Assembly: GCA_004297985.1 (NCBI GenBank)
Contig: SCRA01000065.1
Location: 1 to 32,732 of the forward strand
Direction: 5' to 3'
DNA length: 32,732 nt
Origin: a bacterium
GTDB taxonomy: Bacteria; Vulcanimicrobiota; Vulcanimicrobiia; Vulcanimicrobiales; SCRA01
Shown: positions 14,821 through 22,449 of the stretch, one piece after another
Layout: the number at the start of each line of letters is the position of its first letter
How positions within the stretch are numbered: the first letter of the stretch is position 1
Translations under genes and position numbers: made by a program
Notes under the pieces: generated by a model
What the model was told of the DNA's origin: nothing
Seen by the model: the letters and a program-made list of their open reading frames with translations, nothing else
Databases searched by the model: none

Positions 14821-15885
14821 ATGCCGCGCGAAGACCAGACCGAGAAGGCAACACCAAAGCGGCGCGGCGAGTCCCGCGAGAAAGGACAGGTCGCCCGCAG
14901 CGCGGACCTCTCCTCGGCGGCGGTCTTCCTGGCGCTGGTGGTCGTCCTCCACCTCTATTTCTCGCGCTCGATCAACGCGTTCGGAAGTCTCATCCGCCTG
15001 CAGTTTGGAGCGGCCGCGACGCTGGGCGACCCCACCATCACCTCCGTTTGGCGGCTCTTCCTGGAGGCTGGGATGGTCCTCGGCCCCATGATGCTGATGG
15101 TGTTGGCCGTTGCGATGATCGTGGGGGTGGTTGCGAACGTGGCCCAACTCGGGCTGCTCTTCAGCGGCCAAGTCCTGGTGCCGCAGTTCTCCCGCATCAA
15201 TCCCCTTGCGGGCTTCCAGCGGCTGTTCTCGCGGACGGTTGCGGTGAACCTGGCCAAACAGGCCATCAAGTTGTTGGCGGTCGGGTTCTTGGTCTGGGGG
15301 AGCCTGTACGGCCAACTCGACCGTTTCGCGGAACTCGGCCAGATGTCGCCAGAGGATGTGCTGCGCTTCATCGAGGGCCTGGCCTACGGGATCGGCTGGC
15401 GCTTCGGGCTCCTGCTGCTCGTGCTCGGTTTCGCCGATTATGCATATCAGAGGTGGGAGTTCGAGCGCAACATCAGGATGACCAAACAGGAAGTCAAAGA
15501 TGAGGCTCGACAGTCCGAGGGTGACCCGCTGATCAAGGGGAAAGTCCGTCAGAAGATGCGGGAGGCCTCGCGCCGTAGGATGATGGCCGCGGTCCCCAAG
15601 GCCACTGTGGTTGTTACCAACCCCACGCACTTCGCCGTGGCGCTGACCTGGGACGAGATCAAGATGGACGCCCCCGTGGTCAGCGCCAAGGGCGCCGACC
15701 TGGTGGCCAAGAGGATCCGCGAGATCGCCGCCGAGCATGGGGTGCCCGTCATGGAGAACCCGCCGCTGGCGCGGCAACTCTACGACAAGGTGCCGCTCGA
15801 TCAACCGATCCCGCCGAATCTTTACACCGCGGTGGCGGAGGTCATCGCCTTCGTCTACAAGCTCAAACACAGGACGATCGCATAA
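14821..15885 (+). CDS. flhB: Flagellar export specificity protein FlhB
   Basis: FlhB controls the switch from rod/hook to filament export. The 354-residue product has a hydrophilic start with the family motif DQTEKATPKRRGESREKGQVARS, four membrane helices (about 28-45, 75-105, 140-162 and 185-205), and a cytoplasmic domain. That domain contains the autocleavage motif NPTH at residues 267-270. The flanking VVVTNPTHFAVALTW is a perfect family match, so self-cleavage is expected. FliK, the partner that triggers the switch, is encoded upstream. The short C-terminal tail after VPLDQPIPPNLYTAVAEVIAFVY is typical. Confidence 0.98.
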   Translation: MPREDQTEKATPKRRGESREKGQVARSADLSSAAVFLALVVVLHLYFSRSINAFGSLIRLQFGAAATLGDPTITSVWRLFLEAGMVLGPMMLMVLAVAMIVGVVANVAQLGLLFSGQVLVPQFSRINPLAGFQRLFSRTVAVNLAKQAIKLLAVGFLVWGSLYGQLDRFAELGQMSPEDVLRFIEGLAYGIGWRFGLLLLVLGFADYAYQRWEFERNIRMTKQEVKDEARQSEGDPLIKGKVRQKMREASRRRMMAAVPKATVVVTNPTHFAVALTWDEIKMDAPVVSAKGADLVAKRIREIAAEHGVPVMENPPLARQLYDKVPLDQPIPPNLYTAVAEVIAFVYKLKHRTIA

Positions 15886-15916
15886 ACGTGCATAGCGTGA
15901 GGAAAAGGGCATACTG

Positions 15917-18016
15917 ATGGCCGCGCAGGCCCGGCCCCAAGGGATACTCGGCACGATCACCGCCAACGCCCACTTCTTGGTGGCGGCGGCGGTCGTCATG
16001 CTGGTCATCCTGATGATCGTGCCGGTACCCCCGCCGTTACTGGACGTGCTGCTCTCGCTCAATATCGGGGCGGCGCTGCTGATCCTGCTGATCAGCATGT
16101 ATACGGAGAATGCGCTGAACTTCAGCGTCTTTCCGACGCTGCTTCTCGTGGTTACCCTCTACCGGCTCTCGCTGAACATCACTGGTACTCGGCTCATCCT
16201 GCTTCACGGCTACGCAGGCCAAGTCATCGAGACGTTCGGCAACTTCGTGGTGGGTGGCAACTACGCCGTCGGCGTAGTCATCTTTGCGATTCTGATCATC
16301 ATCCAATTCGTGGTCATCACCAACGGCGCCACGCGCGTCGCAGAGGTAGCGGCCCGCTTCACGTTGGATGCGATGCCCGGCAAACAGATGGCGATCGACG
16401 CCGACCTCAACGCCGGCTTGATTACGGACGCCGAAGCCCGCCAGCGGCGCAAGGACATCCAGCGCAACGCCGACTTCTACGGCGCCATGGACGGTGCATC
16501 GAAGTTCGTCCGCGGCGACGCCATTGCCGCCATCATCATCGTCTTCGTCAATATTCTCGGCGGCTTCGTGGTGGGCATCGCGCAGCAGCATCTCGACATT
16601 CTCCAGGCCCTTCAACGCTTCACCCTGCTGACGGTCGGCGAAGGCATCGTCACCCAGATCCCCGCCCTGTTGATCTCCACCGCAACCGGCATTATCGTCA
16701 CGCGGGCGGCCTCCGAGGGGAGCTTCGGCGACGAGCTGCTCACGCAGATCACCCAGCGCGCCCAGCCGCTGTTGATCGGCTCGGTCCTACTGGTCCTGAT
16801 GGCGATCCTTGGCCTGCCCCCGATCCCCATGCTGCTGATCGGCGGAGCATTCTTCGTTGCCTACCGCGCGGTGCGCGGGCGCACGCCTGGAGCGGCCCTC
16901 CCCGGGACGAAGGGTGGCGCGTTGGCGGCGGGCTCGGGGGCGGCTGCGCCGGCCAAGGCTGCCGAGAGCGTCGTGCCGCTGCTCTCGCTCGATCCCATGG
17001 AACTGGAGATCGGATTCGGCCTGATCCCGCTCGTGGACGTGGAGCAGGGCGGAGATCTCCTCGAGCGCATCACGGCGATCCGCCGCCACGCGGCGCGCGA
17101 GCTGGGGATCGTGGTGCCCCCGATCCGCGTCCGCGACAATCTCCAATTGAAACCCAGCGGCTATATCGTAAAGCTCTACGGCTTGGAGGTCGCTCGTGGT
17201 GAGCTGATGATCGGGCGGCTGTTGGCTATGAACCCAGGGACGGCCATCGAGGCCGTCGAGGGGATTGCTACCGTCGAGCCGGCCTTCAACCTCCCCGCGC
17301 TCTGGATCGTCGAGGCAAGCCGCGGCCAAGCTGAGATGTCGGGCTACACGGTGATCGATCCCACCAGCGTGGTGGCGACCCACCTGACGGAGATCATCAA
17401 GGCGCACGCCGCCGACCTGCTGGGGCGTCAAGAGACCAGCGCCCTGCTCGACAACGTCAAGCAGCATTACCCGGTGGTGGTGGAGGAGCTCGTGCCTTCG
17501 CTGCTCAGCGTGGGCGAGATTCAGCGTGTGCTGCAGAGCCTGTTACGCGAGCGCATCCCTATCCGCAATCTCTTGCTCGTCCTCGAAGCCTTGGCGGACG
17601 GGGCGCGCCAGTCGAAGGACATCGACTACCTGGGCGAGCGGGTGCGTGCCGCGCTAGCTCGCCACATCTGCGCCGAGTACGCGGAGGATGGCCTGCTCTC
17701 CGTCATCACCGTCGATCCTCGGTTGGAGGCCTTGCTGACGGAGGCCGTACGCCGCGGCGAGGATGCCTACGCCGTGCTCGATCCGGGGACCGTTGCGCGC
17801 ATCTACAGCTCGCTCACCGAGCAGATCCAGGCGGCCTCTGCGGCAGGTCTCCACCCCATCGTGCTCTGTTCGCCTTCGGTTCGCCTCGCGCTCAAGCGGT
17901 TGACGGAGCGCGCCGCGCCGCAGTTGGTCGTGCTCTCGTACAGCGAGATCGTACCGGGGCTGCGCGTGGAGTCCATCGGTCAGATAACCCTCGAAGATGC
18001 GGCGGCAACGGCCTGA
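15917..18016 (+). CDS. flhA: Flagellar export gate protein FlhA
   Basis: FlhA forms the nonameric cytoplasmic ring that receives chaperone-substrate complexes and takes part in ion-driven export. The 699-residue product has about eight membrane helices in the first 330 residues and the FHIPEP signature RVAEVAARFTLDAMPGKQMA followed by IDADLNAGLI (about 140-169). KFVRGDAIA follows, with D201 at the position of the functional Asp208 of Salmonella. An Ala/Gly linker (about 325-355) leads to the soluble C-terminal domain, which contains IPLVDVEQGGDLLERI and VVPPIRVRDNLQLKPSGY. ATG 15917 follows GAGGAAAAG. No flhF or flhG follows, unlike the usual Firmicutes order. Confidence 0.98.
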   Translation: MAAQARPQGILGTITANAHFLVAAAVVMLVILMIVPVPPPLLDVLLSLNIGAALLILLISMYTENALNFSVFPTLLLVVTLYRLSLNITGTRLILLHGYAGQVIETFGNFVVGGNYAVGVVIFAILIIIQFVVITNGATRVAEVAARFTLDAMPGKQMAIDADLNAGLITDAEARQRRKDIQRNADFYGAMDGASKFVRGDAIAAIIIVFVNILGGFVVGIAQQHLDILQALQRFTLLTVGEGIVTQIPALLISTATGIIVTRAASEGSFGDELLTQITQRAQPLLIGSVLLVLMAILGLPPIPMLLIGGAFFVAYRAVRGRTPGAALPGTKGGALAAGSGAAAPAKAAESVVPLLSLDPMELEIGFGLIPLVDVEQGGDLLERITAIRRHAARELGIVVPPIRVRDNLQLKPSGYIVKLYGLEVARGELMIGRLLAMNPGTAIEAVEGIATVEPAFNLPALWIVEASRGQAEMSGYTVIDPTSVVATHLTEIIKAHAADLLGRQETSALLDNVKQHYPVVVEELVPSLLSVGEIQRVLQSLLRERIPIRNLLLVLEALADGARQSKDIDYLGERVRAALARHICAEYAEDGLLSVITVDPRLEALLTEAVRRGEDAYAVLDPGTVARIYSSLTEQIQAASAAGLHPIVLCSPSVRLALKRLTERAAPQLVVLSYSEIVPGLRVESIGQITLEDAAATA

Positions 18017-18025
18017 CGGAGGTAT

Positions 18026-18721
18026 TTGCGGACAAGGATGAAGATACTCGAAGCGCTTGGTCTGAAACGGAAGGCGTCGGTCAACATCAAGCCGATGTTA
18101 CCGACGCTCAACGCGTGGGTCGACCTCCATTACGGGGGGAGCGCCGTCTTCCACGTGGTCGTGGAGGAGATCGGGTCGGACGCCATCGTCACTTCACACC
18201 CGGACTCGGGACGCTTGCGCCCGGGCGCTACCGGAACGTTCCTCTATACCAACTCGCAGGGAAAGTTTCGCTTTGCCAGCCTCTTCCTGGGCGAAGACCC
18301 CGGCGGCCGCCTGCGCTTCGCGCTGCCCGAGCGCGTTACGAGCCTGGGCGGCGGCGGGGCCAATCAGCGCGCGGCAGTGCGCCTCGATGCCACGGTCCAG
18401 GGCATGTGGCGGATGGCCGCCGGAGGCAAGGGCGTGGGAGAGTTCACCAAGGCGACGGTTCGCGATATCTCGCGGGGCGGCGTCGCGTTGATTATCCCGG
18501 CGCAGCTTCGCAAGACGCAGGAGATCGAAGTACAGCTTCCGCTGAGTGACGGGCCCCCGCTGCAGGCGATCTGCGAGGTGATGCGCATCGAGCGCATCGA
18601 GCGATCCGGCAAGTACTCGCACGGGGTGCGATTCAAAGCGCTTAGGCCGTTCGAGGAACGCGCGGTCGCCGATTTCATCAACAAGCGTCAGGCCGATCTG
18701 CGGGCGCGCGGCCTCGCGTAA
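18026..18721 (+). CDS. PilZ-domain c-di-GMP-binding protein (YcgR-like)
   Basis: The 231-residue soluble protein has an N-terminal YcgR-N-like beta domain (about 25-110) and a C-terminal PilZ domain (about 113-225). Both c-di-GMP contacts are intact: R115-AAV-R119 (RxxxR) and D147-I-S149-RG-G152 (DxSxxG). YcgR-type proteins bind the rotor or stator when c-di-GMP is high and slow or bias the motor. Its position directly after flhA supports a motor-brake role, though this is inferred. Two starts are possible. TTG 18026 lies only 3 nt after GGAGG (18018-18022); ATG 18038 is 15 nt away from it. The gene begins 9 bp after the flhA stop, so it is likely in the same transcript. Confidence 0.9.
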   Translation: MRTRMKILEALGLKRKASVNIKPMLPTLNAWVDLHYGGSAVFHVVVEEIGSDAIVTSHPDSGRLRPGATGTFLYTNSQGKFRFASLFLGEDPGGRLRFALPERVTSLGGGGANQRAAVRLDATVQGMWRMAAGGKGVGEFTKATVRDISRGGVALIIPAQLRKTQEIEVQLPLSDGPPLQAICEVMRIERIERSGKYSHGVRFKALRPFEERAVADFINKRQADLRARGLA

Positions 18722-18737
18722 AGAGAGGGTTTCGGCG

Positions 18738-18765
18738 TTAAGTTCTCTCTAACGGAAACCGATAC
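18738..18765 (+). promoter_or_regulatory. Sigma-28-type promoter for the chemotaxis genes
   Basis: TTAAGTTC (18738-18745) matches 6 of 8 bases of the -35 consensus TAAAGTTT. ACCGATAC (18758-18765) matches 6 of 8 bases of the -10 GCCGATAA, with a 12-nt spacer. The TAAG-to-ACCG distance (15 nt) equals the known sigma-28/sigma-D spacing. It stands in the largest non-coding gap of the window (18722-18906), right before the che genes, a common sigma-28 target. Expected start about 18772. Confidence 0.6.
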
Positions 18766-18823
18766 AACACGGAGGAACCCCGGGTTCGTATGGCACGGGG
18801 CTGGGGCGATGCGAAGGAGCGGT

Positions 18824-18910
18824 ATGAGCGTTCGTGACGTGCGCGGGCGGAGCGATATGCCCCGGTGCGAGTGCGCCGGAAGCTTTCAAGTCAGGGAGCT
18901 AATGGGATGA
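18824..18910 (+). CDS. Short leader ORF coupled to cheY (hypothetical)
   Basis: A 28-codon ORF starts at ATG 18824, has AAGGAG (18814-18819) 4 nt before it, and stops at TGA 18908-18910. The stop overlaps the cheY ATG (18907-18909) as ATGA, the same overlap style as in the rest of the cluster. The peptide is basic with a central R-C-E-C motif and no membrane segment. It resembles nothing I know. It may be a translated leader that raises cheY translation, a microprotein, or chance. The coupling geometry is seen; the function is not known. Confidence 0.35.
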   Translation: MSVRDVRGRSDMPRCECAGSFQVRELMG

Positions 18911-19269
18911 GTAAGAGGGTCCTCATCTGCGACGATGCGGTGGTCATGCGCATGATGATCAAGGGCATCCTCTCCAAGAGCGGGTTCGAAGTCGTCGGCG
19001 AAGCGCAGAACGGTGCCGAGGCGGTGGACAAGTACAAGGAGCTAGGCCCGGATCTGGTCACGATGGACATGGTCATGCCGGAGATGGACGGCATTACCGC
19101 CGTGAGGCAGATCATCTCGCACGATCCCGACGCCAAGATCATCATGTGCACGTCGATGGGGCAGCAGGCCCTCGTCGTCGAGGCGATTCAGGCTGGGGCG
19201 AAGTCGTTTATCACCAAGCCGTTCCAGCCGCCGAAAATCCTCGAAACCATCAACAAGGTGCTGGCGTAG
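18907..19269 (+). CDS. cheY: Chemotaxis response regulator CheY
   Basis: CheY carries the phosphoryl signal from CheA to FliM. The 120-residue product is a single receiver domain with all key residues: acidic pair D9-D10, phosphoacceptor D54 (VTMDMVMPEMDG), T82 and K104 followed by P105. There is no DNA-binding domain. ATG 18907 is chosen over upstream frames because GGGAG (18894-18898) is 8 nt away and the protein then starts SKRVLICDDA. The MPEMDG and KPFQPPKI segments are typical of Firmicutes and Thermotoga-type CheY. cheC follows 11 bp later, its ribosome site overlapping the cheY stop. Confidence 0.96.
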   Translation: MSKRVLICDDAVVMRMMIKGILSKSGFEVVGEAQNGAEAVDKYKELGPDLVTMDMVMPEMDGITAVRQIISHDPDAKIIMCTSMGQQALVVEAIQAGAKSFITKPFQPPKILETINKVLA

Positions 19270-19280
19270 GAGGCTGCCTC

Positions 19281-19889
19281 ATGTCGACGTCGCTCAACTT
19301 GAGCGAACTGCAGAAAGACGCCCTCAAAGAGGTCGGCAACATCGGTGCCGGCCACGCGGCGACGGCGCTTTCGCAGCTCCTGAATACGACGATCAAGCTC
19401 ACGGAACCACGCATCGACATCATCAAGTTCCGCGATCTCACGAATCGCGTGGGCCACAACGACGGCATCGTCGCGGCGCTCCATATGTACGTGCGGGGCG
19501 AGGCCCCCGGGCAGATGCTGGTGCTCTTCGACCGCGAGAACGCTTTGGAGTTCGTCAATGCGTTCATCAAGCGTATCGTCGGTAACATCCAAATCTTCGA
19601 CTCGATCATCGACTCCACGTTGAAGGAACTGGGGAATATCCTGGCCGGCTCTTACTTAACGGCGCTGATCCAGCTGACGGGAATCAATCTGCTGCCGTCG
19701 GTCCCGACGCTCTCGTACGGTACGATCCAGGCCGCGTTCCGGACCTTGATGTCGGTCTTACCGGATCAGGACGTCTTCCTCGTGGAGAATGACTTCATCG
19801 ACCCGCGCACGACCGTTTCGGGGCAGTTCATCCTGATCCCGGAGACGGGCTCGCTGCAGCCGCTACTCCAAGTCTTCGGCGTCGAGTAG
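19281..19889 (+). CDS. cheC: CheY-P phosphatase CheC, two active-site motifs
   Basis: CheC dephosphorylates CheY-P. The 202-residue product has two complete phosphatase motifs of the type (D/S)-x3-E-x2-N-x22-P: D13, E17, N20, P43 and S112, E116, N119, P142. This duplicated arrangement is that of CheC rather than CheX. ATG 19281 follows TAGGAGG (19267-19273), which overlaps the cheY stop, so CheY and CheC are likely co-translated. CheC usually works with the deamidase CheD, but no cheD is present in this window. Because the FliY-like FliN has lost its motifs, CheC is the only visible CheY-P phosphatase here. Confidence 0.93.
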   Translation: MSTSLNLSELQKDALKEVGNIGAGHAATALSQLLNTTIKLTEPRIDIIKFRDLTNRVGHNDGIVAALHMYVRGEAPGQMLVLFDRENALEFVNAFIKRIVGNIQIFDSIIDSTLKELGNILAGSYLTALIQLTGINLLPSVPTLSYGTIQAAFRTLMSVLPDQDVFLVENDFIDPRTTVSGQFILIPETGSLQPLLQVFGVE

Positions 19890-19961
19890 TCGCCGTGGCG
19901 CTTTCGACCATGGCCTGCGTTGCTCGTCGCTCGTGTGCCCGTAGCACAAGTCGCTCCTCGC

Positions 19962-19975
19962 GCCTTGGCCAAGGC
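19962..19975. repeat. Perfect 14-bp palindrome before cheA
   Basis: GCCTTGGCCAAGGC is a perfect palindrome in the 127-bp gap between cheC and cheA, about 40 bp before the cheA start. It could bind a dimeric regulator or form a small RNA hairpin. GC-rich DNA gives such palindromes by chance fairly often. I see no convincing promoter in this gap. Confidence 0.3.
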
Positions 19976-20016
19976 CGAAATCGCTCACGGCGATGCGATT
20001 GCGGGAAGGCGTTGTC

Positions 20017-21906
20017 ATGAGCGAAGAATTTTTTGACCGCGAAGAGTTCGTCCAGTACTTCAAGGACGAAACAGACGAGCTGCTGCAAACCGTCGACTCC
20101 TCTCTGCTCCAACTCGAGAAGTATGTTGATGCGGATGACATCGACGCGGAGATCGTCAACGAGCTCTTTCGCGCCATGCACACGATCAAGGGCAGCGCAG
20201 GCATGCTCGGCTTCACGGAGGTCCAGGAGCTCGCCCATCGCTTGGAGAGCGTCTTCGATCTCTTGCGCAAAGACCGCATGCCGCTCTCCCAGCAGTCGAT
20301 CGACCTCCTGTTCGAAGGGTGCGACATCCTTACGGCGTTGATCCGCGCACTCACCGGTGAAGCGATCGTCCCGGAGGGCGTCGACGGCTACATGGAGCGC
20401 CTGGAGTCCTTTAGCTCGCTGTATGAGACGGCGGCAGCCATCGTCGCGGGCGGGGCGGAGCGGCACGAGGATCAGGGTGAGGAGCGCCTCGACGCCACGA
20501 CCGAGGAGATCGCAGCTTTCGAGGCTGACGTGGCACGACTCTTGGCCGGCTCCGAGAGCGGCAAGCTGCCGGCGGAGCTTCTGGCCACCGCAGCCGACGC
20601 ACCGCAGCCGGCCGATGGCGCGGCGCACCCCACGCACCAAGCGCGGCAAGAACAACGTCGTAACCTCTCTCAGACGATTCGCGTCGATATCGAGCGTCTC
20701 GACGCGTTGCTCAGCCTGGTCGGCGAATTGGTCATCAATCGCACGCGCATCTCCGACATCGCGGCGACGCTGGCGCGCTCACTCTCGGATTTCAAGGATA
20801 CGCCCGCATGCGGCGTCATCGAGCCGCTGACCAAGGACCTCGCGGACTCTGCGGGCCTGCTCGCGCGGACCACCAACGAGATCCAAGAAGGCATCATGAA
20901 GGTGCGCATGGTGCCGATCGGGCAGGTCTTCGAGCGTTTTCCGCGCATGGTTCGCGATCTCTCGAAGGCGCGGAAGAAGGAAGTGCGCCTGGAGATCCGC
21001 GGCGCGGAGACCGATCTCGACAAGACGGTAGTCGACGAGATCGGCGAGCCGCTGATGCATCTCATCCGTAATTGCGTCGACCACGGCATCGAAGAAGCCG
21101 AAGAGCGGCTCGGCTTGGGCAAGCCCGAAGTCGGGACGATCCGGCTCAATGCCTACCACGAAGGCAATCAGATCATCATCGAGGTAGGCGACGACGGCCG
21201 CGGGATCAATCTGGCGCGCGTACGCGAGAAGGGCATCCGTCAGGGGCTCGTCTCGGAGTCGGACAAGCTGACCGATCGCGAGATCATGGAGCTGATCTTC
21301 CAGCCGGGCTTTTCGACGGCGGAGAAAGTCACCGACATCTCGGGTCGAGGCGTCGGCATGGACGTGGTGAAGAAGAACATCGCGCGGCTGAAGGGCATCT
21401 TCGATATCGACTCGACCGAAGGCGTCGGAACGATCTTCACGATCAAGCTTCCGCTTACCCTGGCAATCATCCAGGCGCTCCTGGTGCGCGTGGGCGGCGA
21501 GCTCTACTCGATTCCGCTGGATTCGGTCATCGAGTCCCAGCGCGTGGAGATGTCCGAGGTGCGCACCGTCCACGGTAACGAGGTGATCACCTTGCGCGGC
21601 GCGGTAGTTCCACTGCTGCGCATCGGTGAGTTCTTCGGCCTGGGCACGACGCGCGATCCAGAGAAGGTGATGATCGTGATCGTGAACATGCAGGGACGCC
21701 AGGTAGGCATCGTTGTGGATTCGTTCCAAGGTGAGCAGGAGATCGTCATCAAGCCGCTCTCCGACGTCATCGGTAGGATCAGCGGAATTTCCGGGGCGAC
21801 GATCCTGGGCAACGGATCGATCAGCTTGATCATCGATGTCCACTCGCTCGTTGGCGATGCCTACGCGTCGGGTCGGGTGGCGCGCGCGGAGTACTCGGCG
21901 GTCTGA
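20017..21906 (+). CDS. cheA: Chemotaxis histidine kinase CheA
   Basis: CheA is the sensor-linked kinase that phosphorylates CheY. The 629-residue product has a P1 HPt domain (about 5-115) with the phospho-His H55 in MHTIKGSAGMLGF. A linker of about 85-90 residues rich in Ala, Glu and Pro follows, with no obvious P2 (CheY-docking) domain. Then come the P3 dimerisation helices (about 216-290, SLVGELVINRTRI) and the P4 ATPase with N-box N352 (HLIRNCVDHG), G1 D393-G-R-G and G2 ISGRGVGMDVV. The P5 CheW-like domain (about 475-620) is last. ATG 20017 follows GGGAAGG (20003-20009). cheW follows 26 bp later. Confidence 0.97.
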   Translation: MSEEFFDREEFVQYFKDETDELLQTVDSSLLQLEKYVDADDIDAEIVNELFRAMHTIKGSAGMLGFTEVQELAHRLESVFDLLRKDRMPLSQQSIDLLFEGCDILTALIRALTGEAIVPEGVDGYMERLESFSSLYETAAAIVAGGAERHEDQGEERLDATTEEIAAFEADVARLLAGSESGKLPAELLATAADAPQPADGAAHPTHQARQEQRRNLSQTIRVDIERLDALLSLVGELVINRTRISDIAATLARSLSDFKDTPACGVIEPLTKDLADSAGLLARTTNEIQEGIMKVRMVPIGQVFERFPRMVRDLSKARKKEVRLEIRGAETDLDKTVVDEIGEPLMHLIRNCVDHGIEEAEERLGLGKPEVGTIRLNAYHEGNQIIIEVGDDGRGINLARVREKGIRQGLVSESDKLTDREIMELIFQPGFSTAEKVTDISGRGVGMDVVKKNIARLKGIFDIDSTEGVGTIFTIKLPLTLAIIQALLVRVGGELYSIPLDSVIESQRVEMSEVRTVHGNEVITLRGAVVPLLRIGEFFGLGTTRDPEKVMIVIVNMQGRQVGIVVDSFQGEQEIVIKPLSDVIGRISGISGATILGNGSISLIIDVHSLVGDAYASGRVARAEYSAV

Positions 21907-21932
21907 GCGTGCCGGAGCTCGAGGAGTAACCC

Positions 21933-22445
21933 ATGCAAGACAAGGATTCGAAGCAACTCTCCGGCGAGATGATTCAGGTCGTCTCGTTCTCCCTGGGCAA
22001 TGAGGAGTACGGGGTCGATATCGCCCAGGTGCAGGAGATCAACCGCATGGTGCAGATCACGCATGTGCCGCGTGCACCGCACTTCATGGAGGGCGTGATC
22101 AACCTGCGCGGGCAGTTGATCCCGATCATCGATTTGCGAGCGCGCTTCGACATGCCGCGCGTGGAGCATACCAAGAACACGCGCATCGTCGTGACGGAGA
22201 TCGGCAGCAAGCGCGTGGGGATGGTCGTCGATGCGGTCAGTGAGGTATTGCGCGTCCCCGTTGAGCAGGTAGAAGAGGCTCCGGAGATGATCACGGGCGT
22301 GGAGACCGAGTACATTCGCGGGGTAGGAAAGCTGGGCGACCGCCTGATCATCATGCTCGATCTGCAGCGCGTGATCTCGGCCTCCGAAAAGCGCGAGTTG
22401 GAGACGCTCGACGCAGCCGCGCCGGAGGCGACAGCCGTCTCCTAG
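21933..22445 (+). CDS. cheW: Chemotaxis coupling protein CheW
   Basis: CheW links CheA to chemoreceptors in the signalling array. The 170-residue product is a single CheW domain. It begins VVSFSLGNEEYGVDIAQVQEI (about 15-36) and contains the signature GVINLRGQLIPIIDLR (about 55-71), then IVVTEIGSKRVGMVVDAVSEVLRV. A roughly 20-residue Ala/Glu-rich tail follows the domain. The ribosome site GAGGAG lies 7-12 nt before ATG 21933. It is the last chemotaxis gene in the window. No cheB, cheR, cheD or receptor gene is present nearby. Confidence 0.96.
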   Translation: MQDKDSKQLSGEMIQVVSFSLGNEEYGVDIAQVQEINRMVQITHVPRAPHFMEGVINLRGQLIPIIDLRARFDMPRVEHTKNTRIVVTEIGSKRVGMVVDAVSEVLRVPVEQVEEAPEMITGVETEYIRGVGKLGDRLIIMLDLQRVISASEKRELETLDAAAPEATAVS

Positions 22446-22449
22446 CAGA

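Noticed and set aside
14131-16098. 655-codon minus-strand frame opposite fliR, flhB and flhA
   Set aside because: The composition is His/Asp/Arg-rich as expected from the complement of membrane-protein codons, and all three genes on the + strand match known families.
18788-18808. Possible sigma-54 promoter (GGCAC and downstream GGGGC) in the cheY leader
   Set aside because: The GG-N10-GC spacing is not met and the TTGC element is absent.
18790-18837. 15-codon ORF earlier in the cheY leader
   Set aside because: Its nearest ribosome site (CGGAGG, 18770-18775) is 14 nt away and it is not coupled to cheY, unlike the 18824 ORF.
19974-19981. GCCGAAAT before cheA as a sigma-28 -10
   Set aside because: Two mismatches, including the conserved T, and no -35 at the right spacing.
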